Assembly (NCBI GenBank): GCA_945881865.1
Contig: CAMCVK010000005.1
Span: 1 to 64,000, forward strand
Length of the DNA stretch: 64,000 bases
Source: Fimbriimonas ginsengisoli Gsoil 348
GTDB lineage: Bacteria; Armatimonadota; Fimbriimonadia; Fimbriimonadales; Fimbriimonadaceae
Direction of reading: 5' to 3'
Shown here: piece by piece, positions 42,075 through 51,190 of the stretch
Layout of the letters: each line of letters begins with the position of its first letter
How positions within the stretch are numbered: position 1 is the first letter of the stretch
Made by a program: the position numbers and the translations under genes
Notes under the pieces: model-generated
Database searches by the model: none
What the model saw: only the letters and a program-made list of their open reading frames with translations
What the model was told of the DNA's origin: nothing

Positions 42075-44663
42075 TCACGGACTTTCGGTTCTCTTTAAGC
42101 CACCGGCGACGGTTGCCGGAGCATTTTTCCGCTTGTACAGCTTGACGAGCTCAAACCACATGACGCTGAGGATTCCGGCACCAACGGCAATCGCCAGGTC
42201 GAGCGGCCGGACAACGGAGAATCGGAAGAGGTTCCGAAGGAACGGCACCGAAAGCACGGCAACAATGGACGCCGAGACTCCGCCCAGAACCAACCACATC
42301 GCCGGGTTGGGCTGTTTGAGGATTTTGAAAATGGAGCGAGACCACGACAAGTTCGTCACGATCAAGCCAAGATTCGCAACGATCAGCGTCGTGTAGCAGA
42401 GCGTTCTCGCCGCGTTTTCTCCTCGCCCGTCAAACGTTGACCAAGCGTAGATCGCGACCGTAGCCGCCAACACTGCCGCGCCCTGAAGCAGGCTCAAGAT
42501 GAGCCGCGCTCGCGTGAACATCGGCTCCTTTGAGTCTCGCGGCGGCCGCTGCATGGTCTCGGCGTCCTCGGGCTCCGCCTCGAAAACGACCGAACAAGCC
42601 GGGTCAATCACCAGCTCAAGAAAAACGATATGAACCGGCAGAAGGATAAGCGGCCACCCAAGCAAAACGGGCAACAGCGACAGCCCGGCAATCGGCACGT
42701 GGGCGGCCATAATGTAGGCCATCGCATCCTTGATGTTCGTGAAAATCCTGCGCCCAAGTCGGATCGCTTGAACGATCGACGAAAAGTCATCATCGAGCAA
42801 AACGAGATCGGCGGCTTCACGGGCTACGTCCGTCCCGCGCTTGCCCATCGCGATTCCGATATGGGCAGACTTCAGCGCGGGAGCGTCGTTGACGCCGTCG
42901 CCCGTCATTGCGACGATCTCGCCGCTGGACTTCAGCGCGTTCACCAGCCGCAGCTTCTGCTCTGGCATCACCCTCGCGAAAATATTGACCGAGCGGATGC
43001 GATCGGTAAGGTCAGCGTCGGTCATTTGGCCGAGGTCAGGCCCGGAGATGAACTCCTCTGGTTGGCGAAGACCAATCTGGCGCGCGATGCTTTGCGCGGT
43101 CTCCGGATAGTCGCCGGTGATCATGATGACCCGGACCCCGGCGCTGTAACACTCCATCAGTGCCGCCGGCACTGCCGGACGCACCGGATCGGCGAACCCG
43201 AGAAGCCCCAAGAAACTCAGAGAGAACTCCCGCTGGTCATCATGAAGCGCGACGGATTCAAAGTCTTGTTTGGCAACCGCAATCACCCGCAGTCCCTGCT
43301 GAGCGAGCGCCTTCACGTCAAGATCCAGCGCGACTTTCTCGCCTGAGGTCAGACGGCAAAGCTCCGCCATCGCCTCCGGTGCTCCCTTTGCCGCGATGAC
43401 GAGATGCACCTGGTCGGGTGCCTTCCAAGCTTGCGACATCGCAAGCAGTTGCGGGGACAACGCATACTGGCGTACCAAAACCCAATCCTTGCGCGTGGCG
43501 TCTGCCGGCGACGCCGTCGATTCCAAAATGTGAATCGCCTTCTCCATGGGGTCGAACGGCTCCGGCTGACTTGCCAGAACGCCGTAATGCAACAGCTCGG
43601 ACCACTCGTCGGGCAGCTTGCCTTCCGTGACGTCGTAAATGACACCCTTCATTCCCAGCTTGGTCACCGACATTTGGTTTTGGGTGAGCGTGCCGGTCTT
43701 GTCCACGCAAAGTACCGTTGCGGCACCGAGGGTTTCGATGGCCGTAACGTGGCGGGTGAGGACGTTCTTTTGCGCGATTCGCCACGCCCCGAGCGCCAGA
43801 AAGATGGTCAGCACCACCGGGAACTCCTCCGGGATCATTGAGATGGCCATGGTGATTCCGGCCAGAACGCCCTTCAGCCAGTCCCCACGGCTGAGGCCGT
43901 AGACCACGACAACGACCACGCACAAGGACAAGCCGACGATCGCGAACGTACGGACGAGACGCTTTGTGTTGCGCTCAAGCAGGGTCGCCTCATGCGGGAC
44001 TCCCTGCAAGGCTTTCCCGATTTTGCCGACCTCCGTGCGCACACCGGTGGACTCGACTCTTGCTACTCCCCGCCCTTGCACGACCAAGGTTCCCGAGTAA
44101 AGAAACGGTAAGTCGTCGCCTCCCGGACGCTCCATCGCTCGGCCTTTTGGTGCCGCGACTTTCCTGGCCGGGACGGACTCGCCGGTCAAGAGCGACTCAT
44201 CGGCGGCCACATTGTGCCCCGAAATCAGCGTGCAGTCGGCGGGCACTCGGTCGCCTTCTGCGAGAACAATGAGGTCGCCGGTGACGACTTCGCGCCCGGG
44301 AATTCGCTTCTCCTCGCCGCCCCGGATCACCAGCGCGCGCGGGCTAGAGAGATCCCGGAGTGCCTGCAGAGTTCGTTCGGTCTTCTGCTCTTGGTAGAGA
44401 GTGATGCCGATGACGACCCCGACCGCCCCAACGAGCATCAGAGCCCCTTCCTTGTCGCCCAGAATCAAGTAGACAATTGCGCATGCAACAAGCAGCAGAA
44501 ACATCGGTTCCCTGACCACGCCCAACGCGATCAGGAGCGGACTTCGGGGCTTTGCCGATGGCAGCTCGTTCGGACCGTCGATTTTTAGCTTTTCGGCGGC
44601 GTCCGCATTTGCGAGCCCGGTATGGGTAAGGTCGCGCTCGGCTCGTTCTTCAATTTTGATCAA
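42075..44663 (-). CDS. P-type cation ATPase, calcium-pump-like (P2)
   Basis: 862 residues. Domain order is N-terminal cation ATPase domain, two helices, actuator with TGESVP (about 159-164), phosphorylation site CVDKTGTLTQNQ (Asp321), nucleotide-binding domain, hinge GDGVNDAP (about 587) and six C-terminal helices. Pump pattern PEEFPVVLTIFLALGAWRI follows the sequence of bacterial SERCA/PMCA-like pumps (Ca2+, possibly Mn2+). The C-terminal helix set contains VIDPACSVVFEAEPED, typical of this branch. Length is normal. Confidence 0.92.
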   Translation of the reverse strand: MIKIEERAERDLTHTGLANADAAEKLKIDGPNELPSAKPRSPLLIALGVVREPMFLLLVACAIVYLILGDKEGALMLVGAVGVVIGITLYQEQKTERTLQALRDLSSPRALVIRGGEEKRIPGREVVTGDLIVLAEGDRVPADCTLISGHNVAADESLLTGESVPARKVAAPKGRAMERPGGDDLPFLYSGTLVVQGRGVARVESTGVRTEVGKIGKALQGVPHEATLLERNTKRLVRTFAIVGLSLCVVVVVVYGLSRGDWLKGVLAGITMAISMIPEEFPVVLTIFLALGAWRIAQKNVLTRHVTAIETLGAATVLCVDKTGTLTQNQMSVTKLGMKGVIYDVTEGKLPDEWSELLHYGVLASQPEPFDPMEKAIHILESTASPADATRKDWVLVRQYALSPQLLAMSQAWKAPDQVHLVIAAKGAPEAMAELCRLTSGEKVALDLDVKALAQQGLRVIAVAKQDFESVALHDDQREFSLSFLGLLGFADPVRPAVPAALMECYSAGVRVIMITGDYPETAQSIARQIGLRQPEEFISGPDLGQMTDADLTDRIRSVNIFARVMPEQKLRLVNALKSSGEIVAMTGDGVNDAPALKSAHIGIAMGKRGTDVAREAADLVLLDDDFSSIVQAIRLGRRIFTNIKDAMAYIMAAHVPIAGLSLLPVLLGWPLILLPVHIVFLELVIDPACSVVFEAEPEDAETMQRPPRDSKEPMFTRARLILSLLQGAAVLAATVAIYAWSTFDGRGENAARTLCYTTLIVANLGLIVTNLSWSRSIFKILKQPNPAMWLVLGGVSASIVAVLSVPFLRNLFRFSVVRPLDLAIAVGAGILSVMWFELVKLYKRKNAPATVAGGLKRTESP

Positions 44664-44695
44664 TAGATGTCGTACGCCTTGGCATAAAAACTTAG

Positions 44696-45475
44696 TTAGT
44701 CACCGTCTGATTCCGAACTTTCCTGTTGCTCATTCGCTCCGCCGGCATAGCCCTCGCCTTCCGATTCGCCGAGCAGAAGTAGCGTACCAATCAGCGGCCA
44801 CTTTGTGGAGCCAGTGGCCGGATTGAATGAAGTAGCTAAGCTGCCAAAAAAGAACCCAATCAAGGCCAGGAATGCGACGCCGGCGAGGGCATGGGAGCCC
44901 TTGATCGCATCGCCCGGATCTCCTTGCTTATGCCCGTGGACCATGCTGAGAATGATTCCGTCTCGCTTGCGAAGGGCGTGAAACACTACACCGCAGACGT
45001 GCACGCCCGAGACTGCCAGCAAGATATTGGCAAGTATCCCGTGGACGCTCTCCAACTCGCCCCCAGCCGCTGTTTGGTAACCCGTCCAGCCGAGGGCCAA
45101 CACGAGGGCAAACATGATGAGCACCGTCCACCTCGTTGCGGGGTTATGGCCGGTGTATTCCTTACCTCTTGACGAAAAAATGCCTCGAAAGTAGGCAATG
45201 AGTTCTCCTGGATAAATGAGAAGCTCCGAAAACCTCGCCCATCGCGTGCCAATAAAGCCCCACACCAGTCGCAGCAGGACCATCAGCCCAAGGGTGAGCC
45301 CGAGCATCGCATGGTACGGAAACGCCGCAGATTCCTCGCCGAGGAATTTAGCAATGTAGTACGCGGCGAGGAAGCCACCCGCCAAAAGCCAGTGGAATAG
45401 CCGAACCGGGATGTCCCAAACCAGGATTCGTTGCTTGACCGGGCCCGGAGTCGCCGAGCTAAGTTTTTGGTCCAC
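44696..45475 (-). CDS. Cytochrome b561-like (Ni/Fe-hydrogenase-type b) membrane protein
   Basis: 259 residues, four helices with haem-ligand His residues: VRLFHWLLAGGFLAAYYIA, AFPYHAMLGLTLGLMVLLRL, and VHGILANILLAVSGVHVCGVVFH. The start VWDIPVRLFHWLL is the signature of the dihaem cytochrome b/b6 family that moves electrons between periplasmic donors and quinone. An acidic tail (ESEGEGYAGG...ESSESDGD) is unusual. It starts the minus-strand stretch before the ATPase gene, 32 bp away. Confidence 0.88.
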   Translation of the reverse strand: MDQKLSSATPGPVKQRILVWDIPVRLFHWLLAGGFLAAYYIAKFLGEESAAFPYHAMLGLTLGLMVLLRLVWGFIGTRWARFSELLIYPGELIAYFRGIFSSRGKEYTGHNPATRWTVLIMFALVLALGWTGYQTAAGGELESVHGILANILLAVSGVHVCGVVFHALRKRDGIILSMVHGHKQGDPGDAIKGSHALAGVAFLALIGFFFGSLATSFNPATGSTKWPLIGTLLLLGESEGEGYAGGANEQQESSESDGD

Positions 45476-45564
45476 CTACCAAGCTGGCACGCACGGTCAC
45501 ACGAAGTCTTGTCAGCGCTTTGCCGGACTCAAGTTCGTGTCCATCGAATGGACTCCGCCTTGAC

Positions 45565-46225
45565 CTAACCTTTTCCGTTCACCAGGCCTTCTTTCCACGC
45601 GAACACCGCCGCCTGCGTGCGATCATGCAACTGTAGCTTCCACAAGACGTTACTGACGTGGGTCTTGACGGTCTTCTCCGAAATGAACAGCTTTTCGGCG
45701 ATTTCTGCGTTCGAGAGCCCGGCAGCAATCAGCTTTAGCACTTCGGTTTCGCGCTGGGTGAGGTCCGCGATCAGGGCTTCGGTAGAAGTGCTGGCTGGCT
45801 TTTGAAGGAACGCCACCAACTGCGCCGCAACGCGGGACTCCATGACAACCTCACCTGCGACCGCGCGGCGAATAGTTTGAACGAGGTCCTCCGGACCAAC
45901 ATCCTTCAGTACATAGGCCGAGGCTCCGGCCGCCATCGCCGTCAACACGTGTTCTCGCTCCTGGGAGCTGGTCAGCACGATCAGAACCGTTGTTGGGCTG
46001 AGCGCCTTTGATCCTTCGGGTTGCCTCGATGCCGCCCATGCCGGGCATCATCAAGTCCATCAGCACCACTTCTGGCGCGTGCTCTTCCACCCATTTGATG
46101 GCGACCTCGCCGGAATCTGCTTCGCCGATAATCTGAAAATCGTCCTGACTTTCAAGATAGAGGCGAACGCCCTTCCTGACCATTGAGTGGTCGTCAACCA
46201 ATAGAATTCGTAGTTTGTCATTCAT
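45565..46225 (-). pseudogene. NarL/FixJ-type response regulator, split by a one-base frameshift
   Basis: Reading from 46225, the receiver is normal (ILLVDDHSMVRKG; VLMDLMMPGMGG with Asp57) up to RRIKG. From there the frame goes wrong, but the other frame continues with ALSPTTVLIVLTSSQ, the rest of the receiver and the LuxR-type helix-turn-helix (LTQRETEVLKLIAAGLSNAE; ISEKTVKTHVSNVLWKL). One extra base in the run at 46003-46007 explains it; removing it gives a typical 219-residue protein. Either a real mutation or a sequence error. The start overlaps the kinase stop codon (46222-46225). Confidence 0.85.
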
Positions 46226-47196
46226 GTAATTTGCTCCAGAAATTCAATTTTAATGATCGTGCCGCGTTGCCCGTTCGGGCCGATCGAGAAGTTGCCCCCG
46301 GGAAGCATCTCTGCCCGCTCGCGCATCGTCTGCAACCCCATTCCGGCCGAATTCACGGACCGGGGCATGCCGACCCCGTTGTCCGCCACCGTCAACCGGT
46401 AGCGGCCCTCGTATTGGTGAAGGCCGATGAGCACGGTTGTCCCCCGGCTGTGCTTGACGGCGTTGGCAACGGCCTCATCGGTGATGCGCGTAAGTTGCTG
46501 CACCAGCCCGGGAGCAAGCTCGTAATCGCCGCCGCGCTGCACGCGGATGGTTAGGTTCGAGCGTCGCGCCCAATTCAAAGAGATTGTCTCCAGCGCATCC
46601 GAAACCGATGCCTGGATCCCGTCGGCGCGAAGCTGCATCAGGATGGTGGACAAGTCGGTTTGCATTTTTCTCGCCAACTCATAGGCTTCTGCGAGGGCCT
46701 CGGATAGGTTCGCATCATCCTTCTTGAGGTGGTACTGCTGGGCCGAACTCACCATCAAGGCGGTGGCAAAAGCCTCTTGCTTCACCGTGTCGTGAAGGTC
46801 CCGGGTGATGCGCTGTCGTTCTTCGAGCGTCGCCAGCGTGTTCCGCACCGAGATCAACTCCTTGAGGTCGCCGGCCATCCCGTTCAGCTTTCTCGCCAGT
46901 TGGCCGATTTCATCCGCCGGAACCTCCTCCGCGGTAACGGAGAGATCACCTTTTGCCCATTGGTCGGCGGTTGCGGAGATTCCCAGGAGGCGAGCCGAGT
47001 CACCCTCGATCTTGAGCCGGCCGTTTCGACAGCTCACCGCTGCGCCGAGCTTGAAGGGTCGCCCGAGAACTTGCCGGTAACCCACCCAGCTCGGGAAGAA
47101 CTCTAACTCGACGACACACTTCCGAGCCGTGACAATCTCTAAGTCGGTAAACAACTCGCTCATGCGCGAATCCTTTTCCCGACTTCTTTGGAACAT
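46222..47196 (-). CDS. LiaS/NarX-type sensor histidine kinase without membrane segment
   Basis: 324 residues. HisKA_3 core EERQRITRDLHDTVKQ (phospho-His135) and a HATPase_c domain (TDEAVANAVKHSRG, ADNGVGMP, GMGLQTMRERA) are intact. Residues 75-112 resemble a HAMP linker (WAKGDLSVTAEEVPADEIGQ), yet no membrane helix precedes it; the first 60 residues are soluble. The transmembrane sensor part seems replaced or lost. Met12 is an alternative start. The kinase and the frameshifted regulator form one operon (ATGA overlap). Confidence 0.85.
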   Translation of the reverse strand: MFQRSREKDSRMSELFTDLEIVTARKCVVELEFFPSWVGYRQVLGRPFKLGAAVSCRNGRLKIEGDSARLLGISATADQWAKGDLSVTAEEVPADEIGQLARKLNGMAGDLKELISVRNTLATLEERQRITRDLHDTVKQEAFATALMVSSAQQYHLKKDDANLSEALAEAYELARKMQTDLSTILMQLRADGIQASVSDALETISLNWARRSNLTIRVQRGGDYELAPGLVQQLTRITDEAVANAVKHSRGTTVLIGLHQYEGRYRLTVADNGVGMPRSVNSAGMGLQTMRERAEMLPGGNFSIGPNGQRGTIIKIEFLEQIT

Positions 47197-47305
47197 CCGA
47201 CCTGGCGATCGACGAGTGATTTCTGCAACTGGCTACGGCTGTTTGTTTGCATGATCTCATTTTGTATGAAGCCGAAATCCGTCCCACCGCGCAAAGACCG
47301 AACGT

Positions 47306-47914
47306 CTATTTCTTCGCCTTCCTCGGCTCCGGCGGGTCAAGGAGCGATCGAAAAAAGTTTAGGGCGTTTGGCTCCGAAACATCATAGAACGCGACGCCCT
47401 TTAGCTTCGCTTGTTCGCCGGCCAACTTAACGTCTTCCGTAACGAAGGTTCGACCATATGACTCGGGCATTCGGAACATGTGATATCTCGGCTTCCACGA
47501 AGTCCTTACCGCGAATGAGTTATCGAGGCCGTGATAATTCGTCCGGGCCCGCAGGCGATCGGTCTCTACCGGGTCAATCAAATCCTCCTCGAAGTACGTT
47601 GCGTTGAGGACGAAAAACGGAACTCCGCGGATGGGGCCTAATGGGATCACTTCGACGTGCTCGAGGAAGGGTTCAAACGCTTTGAGGGCGCGTTCCGAGC
47701 ACACCGAGTCCGGCCCAGAAAACCAATAAATCATATCGTTTAAAGTGCCGTTTTTAGTCGCGATTTTGAAGCCTGGGTCAATCCATAAATGAGCTACCGG
47801 CCGGCCGTCGAAGTACTCCGGCACCCCCGGGGGACATAGCACGGCTCTGGCATCAGGGGACAGATCGTAAAGTTTAACGCCCCTGCGATAGTTAGGCGAA
47901 ATCTCAAATATCAC
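47306..47914 (-). CDS. Immunity-like protein, family E (DUF1629/Imm43-like), copy 2
   Basis: 202 residues, GTG start. The central part SVCSERALKAFEPFLEHVEV, IPLG, then FFVLNATYFEEDLIDPVE fits the pattern of the DUF1629/Imm43 polymorphic-toxin immunity families (V-S-E-R/K near the middle and a later vLN..D stretch). The second half of the array repeats the same gene order: a 172-residue family C protein followed by family E. It is closely related to 49039-49659 throughout, including identical blocks such as NGTLNDMIYWFSGPDSVCSE. No toxin gene is adjacent. Confidence 0.7.
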   Translation of the reverse strand: MIFEISPNYRRGVKLYDLSPDARAVLCPPGVPEYFDGRPVAHLWIDPGFKIATKNGTLNDMIYWFSGPDSVCSERALKAFEPFLEHVEVIPLGPIRGVPFFVLNATYFEEDLIDPVETDRLRARTNYHGLDNSFAVRTSWKPRYHMFRMPESYGRTFVTEDVKLAGEQAKLKGVAFYDVSEPNALNFFRSLLDPPEPRKAKK

Positions 47915-47960
47915 GGTGTCATCTTCATTCTATCTTCTCGAAGAATCCGAAACGACGCGT

Positions 47961-48479
47961 CTATTCGTCCTCGGATAGGCCCAGTTCGAGCTGAATCTCC
48001 CGAGCGCGCTCCGCGCCCAGCCATTTGATGCGGTCCTCGGGGGAGTACAGCTTGACGAGTTCCTTCTTGTTGGCAATCAGATGCATCTGCGGGGCAAGGA
48101 TCTCATCGCACACATAGTCGATATACGTTTGCTCCTTCTTAGCTTCCTCTTTTGTTGGCAAGTATGGATTCCCTGTATACGGGTCTTTGAGTCCGAGCGA
48201 TTTCAGGATCTTCCCTTTTTGCGCCCGCTGATAGAAGATACTTAGCATGAAACACCAGCTTGTTAGCCCGTCGACCCACGTTGGTTCATACTCCTTGGAC
48301 CAGATCATGAAAGGGAGTTCCCCGCCTACCAGCCACATATCGAGAGGATTCCCCGCCAACCCAGTTGCCCGAAAATCCCAGACAGCGAAGCGATCATAAC
48401 GCTGAATCTCAGTAACGGTAGGCCCATCGAGGACCTTGCTTTCTGCCAACCGTTTGCCGAGCAGCTCTTCAATCGTCAT
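47961..48479 (-). CDS. Array protein family C, copy 3
   Basis: 172 residues, exactly the length of its paralogues at 49716-50234 and 51191-51709. Shared segments are ELPF, TWVDGL-x2-WCF, KAKKGKILKS-like (here RAQKGKILKSLGLKDPYTG) and the C-terminus WLGAERAREIQLELGLSE. It is the most diverged copy. No known domain; soluble. Start preceded by AGGAGG. It precedes the family E gene by 46 bp. Confidence 0.75.
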   Translation of the reverse strand: MTIEELLGKRLAESKVLDGPTVTEIQRYDRFAVWDFRATGLAGNPLDMWLVGGELPFMIWSKEYEPTWVDGLTSWCFMLSIFYQRAQKGKILKSLGLKDPYTGNPYLPTKEEAKKEQTYIDYVCDEILAPQMHLIANKKELVKLYSPEDRIKWLGAERAREIQLELGLSEDE

Positions 48480-48494
48480 CTCCGCTCCAGCCTC

Positions 48495-49001
48495 CTATCG
48501 AGCGTATAGCCGCTTATATTCAAGCCACATTTCATAAGAATATCGGTTAATGCCCGTAAGAAGGCGCTCCTCCAGCAGCTGGTAGTTTGAGATTTGCAGC
48601 ATTTCAAGATGCTGAAGTTCCGGTGGTACCGTTCGGCCGAGCTTTCTCAGTTTATCTTTCTCCATCAAAAACCATTCCTCCGGATATGGGGGCTCAAAGT
48701 ACAGTGCTGGTCCAAGCTTTTGGCGACCGGGATCTTGAACACCAACCTTCTTCCACCCGCCCTCCCGGATCGCCGCCCGATACCCGAAGCCGTGGCAATC
48801 GATCATCAGCGATGGCTCGCAAATTTGATCCCCCCGGTAAACCCGCACGAAGGGCCCGTAAAGCTCCCGGACAATGTAGAAGTGCAGCGTGTAAACACTT
48901 CCTCCGATCTCCTTCTGCAATACAAGCCCAAGATCCGGTGGCCTTTCTACCTCTTTCCTAAAAATTCTGCCTAACCGCCAGTATTTGTCCAGGCTACTCA
49001 T
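48495..49001 (-). CDS. Array protein of unknown function, single copy (F)
   Basis: 168 residues from the ATG at 49001 (GTG at 49010 possible). Mixed alpha/beta, aromatic-rich (SLDKYWRLGRIFRKEVERPP, YTLHFYIVRELYGPFVRVYR, EEWFLMEKDKLRKLG). No motif recognised. It lies between the two C-E pairs of the array and has no paralogue in the window. Immunity role is only inferred from position. Confidence 0.65.
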   Translation of the reverse strand: MSSLDKYWRLGRIFRKEVERPPDLGLVLQKEIGGSVYTLHFYIVRELYGPFVRVYRGDQICEPSLMIDCHGFGYRAAIREGGWKKVGVQDPGRQKLGPALYFEPPYPEEWFLMEKDKLRKLGRTVPPELQHLEMLQISNYQLLEERLLTGINRYSYEMWLEYKRLYAR

Positions 49002-49038
49002 GCGCTGCACCCCATTCCGCCGCTCGACGTCAGAACTT

Positions 49039-49659
49039 CTAACCTGCAGAGGGCTTTCTCGCCTTCCTCGGCTTCGACGGCTGGCCCAGCGAGCGGAAAA
49101 AGTTTAGGGAATTAGGTTCAGAAACATCATAAAATGCTACTCCTTTGAGCTTTGCCTGCTCGCCGGCCGACCTGACCTCCTCCGTAACGAAAGTGTCGCC
49201 GAACCGTCCGCTGATCCTGAAGATGTGATATCTCGGCTTCCACAAGCTCCTTACCGCGAATGAGTGATCGAGCACGTTGTGATTCGTCCGGGCGCGTAGG
49301 CGATCGGTCTCTTCCGGGTCAATCGCATCTTCCTCGAAGTACGTTGCGTTGAGGACGAAAAACGGAACTCCGCAGATGGGGCCTAATGGGATAACTTCGA
49401 CATGATCGAGAAAGGGTTCAAACGCTTTGAGCGCGCGTTCCGAGCACACCGAGTCCGGCCCCGAAAACCAATAAATCATATCATTTAAAGTGCCGTTTTT
49501 GTCCATCACTTCGAAGCCAGGTTCAACCCACAAATGAGCGATCGGCCTTCCGTCGAAGTACTTCGGCACGTCCGGTGGGCACAAGACGGCTCGTGCCTCA
49601 GGCGACATTTCATAGAGGGATAGGCCTCGATTGTATTGTGGCTTTATAAAGTAGATCAT
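49039..49659 (-). CDS. Immunity-like protein, family E, copy 1
   Basis: 206 residues, ATG start. It is a close paralogue of 47306-47914: same length, same central SVCSERALKAFEPFLDHVEV and FFVLNATYFEEDAIDPEE segments, and the same KLKGVAFYDVSEPN near the C-terminus. Differences cluster near residues 1-15 and 140-165. It follows the family C copy at 49716-50234 by 56 bp. Confidence 0.72.
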   Translation of the reverse strand: MIYFIKPQYNRGLSLYEMSPEARAVLCPPDVPKYFDGRPIAHLWVEPGFEVMDKNGTLNDMIYWFSGPDSVCSERALKAFEPFLDHVEVIPLGPICGVPFFVLNATYFEEDAIDPEETDRLRARTNHNVLDHSFAVRSLWKPRYHIFRISGRFGDTFVTEEVRSAGEQAKLKGVAFYDVSEPNSLNFFRSLGQPSKPRKARKPSAG

Positions 49660-49715
49660 GGCCTTAGTTCCATGATATCCTCCCTTCCTAACGTTTTGGG
49701 CCCGTCACGGCTCAC

Positions 49716-50234
49716 CTATTCGTGCTCGGATAAGCCAAGCTCAAGCTGAATCTCCCGCGCGCGCTCTGGCCCCAGCCACTTGATGCGGTCCTCGGGCGAA
49801 TAAAGTCTGACCAGCGTCTTTAGGTTCTGAATTTCACCCATGTGATGGACGAGAATTTCATCACAAACGTGGTCAACGTACACCTGCTCCTTCTTAGCCT
49901 CGTCCCTTGTCGGGCTGTAAGGCTCCCCGGTGTAGGGGTCTTTCAGGCCAAACGATTTCAGGATCTTCCCCTTCTTTGCCTTATCATAGAAGTCGCTCAT
50001 GAGAAAGCACCAGCCTGCAAGTCCATCTACCCAGGTTGGCCGGTACTCTTTGCCGAGGCTGAAGAATGGCAGTTCCCCACCGATGATCCAATTGTCTATG
50101 TGATCGCCAACGAGCCCCGTGGATTCATAGCTCCAAATCCGAATGCGGTCGTACGCCTTGACCTCGGTTATGAACGACGGACCCTTTACGAAGTACCTCG
50201 CCGTCTCCGCCTGTATAAGCTCATCAATCGTCAT
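49716..50234 (-). CDS. Array protein family C, copy 2
   Basis: 172 residues. It is almost identical to the copy at 51191-51709 (differences scattered around residues 40-60 and 95-105, and a few others), which points to a recent duplication. Same pattern: EVKAYDRIRIWSYESTGLVG, TWVDGLAGWCFLMSDFYDKA, DEAKKEQVYVDHVCDEILVH. Function unknown. Confidence 0.75.
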   Translation of the reverse strand: MTIDELIQAETARYFVKGPSFITEVKAYDRIRIWSYESTGLVGDHIDNWIIGGELPFFSLGKEYRPTWVDGLAGWCFLMSDFYDKAKKGKILKSFGLKDPYTGEPYSPTRDEAKKEQVYVDHVCDEILVHHMGEIQNLKTLVRLYSPEDRIKWLGPERAREIQLELGLSEHE

Positions 50235-50266
50235 CCGCCACCTCTCTGAACCGATCTCGCGAACCG

Positions 50267-50887
50267 TTACGGAAGCCGCGGCATCCCTTCTGCGATAAAG
50301 CGCTCAAGAATCGCAATAATGTACTCCCTCTGTTGGGGATCGGCCATACCGTACGGTCGCAATAGCTTGATCGCCTCTGGTATCGACTTGCCTCGTAAAG
50401 CAACGAGCCGAAGCGCCTCTTGAACCTGCGCAGCGTGAATTTTCCGCCAGGCTTGCTCGCCGTCGATAATTCTCATCTCGTTGTACCAAGGATAGAGAGC
50501 CGGTTCCCAGATCGTGCAAGGCCCCCAGTTTCCACTGATGAGAAAGTCGAAAAAACGATTGGAGATCAAGAAAATGAACTTGCCGTGGCGGTTCCCAACA
50601 ATGTCTTGGTCGCCGATATCGGGCACCCCGATTCCGCTAGGGAGGAGTGCCATTTCAACCTCCTCATCGGTGTAGGCGTAAGCTCGGACGCTTACAGAGC
50701 AATCTGGCTCTTCGATTTCCTGAGATGCTGAGACCTCCCAAACGCTGTCTCCGCCGTACCTTCCAATGGTTTCAATCTCTCGATATTCCAGCCCGACCAG
50801 CTGCGCCTCAATCGCCGCCGACTTGAATTGAGAGGAAACGAAGAGCGAGAATGGATAGTCGTCCGACCACCACATCCCTGAATTCAT
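50267..50887 (-). CDS. Array protein of unknown function, single copy (D)
   Basis: 206 residues from the ATG at 50887 (the frame is open to 51016, but that part looks non-native). It includes WWSDDYPFSLFVSSQFKSAA, a central beta-rich part and a helical end with LRGKSIPEAIKLLRPYGMAD. No known domain. Soluble. It lies 32 bp upstream of the family C copy 2 in the same direction. Confidence 0.6.
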   Translation of the reverse strand: MNSGMWWSDDYPFSLFVSSQFKSAAIEAQLVGLEYREIETIGRYGGDSVWEVSASQEIEEPDCSVSVRAYAYTDEEVEMALLPSGIGVPDIGDQDIVGNRHGKFIFLISNRFFDFLISGNWGPCTIWEPALYPWYNEMRIIDGEQAWRKIHAAQVQEALRLVALRGKSIPEAIKLLRPYGMADPQQREYIIAILERFIAEGMPRLP

Positions 50888-51012
50888 TGATTTCAATCTA
50901 AGTGGTGAGCCAGGATCGCCGAAACGCTGTCGAATGGCACCGCCCGCCCGTTTCCCGGTCGGCGGCCATTTGCAGCTTGGCGCCCAAGATGACGCCGAGC
51001 AGAGTAGATAAC

Positions 51013-51099
51013 TCAATCAAACACCGTCGGCGACAACCCATACCTTTCCGCCATATATCTCGCCCGTTCCAGAATCTGCTCTTTGGAGATGCGCTTCAT
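51013..51099 (-). CDS. Very short open frame in the array gap
   Basis: 28 codons encoding a basic amphipathic helix followed by YGLSPTVFD. Too short to be found by usual gene calling; the frame is open upstream to an in-frame TAG, giving at most about 44 residues. It could be a leftover of a toxin C-terminus, a gene remnant, or chance. Confidence 0.3.
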   Translation of the reverse strand: MKRISKEQILERARYMAERYGLSPTVFD

Positions 51100-51190
51100 T
51101 GTGTTGATTAAGCCAAGTCTCCACAATATATTATCAGCCTAGTTTCTCGAGATCCTCCGTTCTCGCCGCTTCGACCCAGTTACGGCATGC

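Noticed and set aside
42630-43841. Plus-strand frames opposite the P-type ATPase gene
   Set aside because: Antisense shadows of a well-conserved gene; not protein-like.
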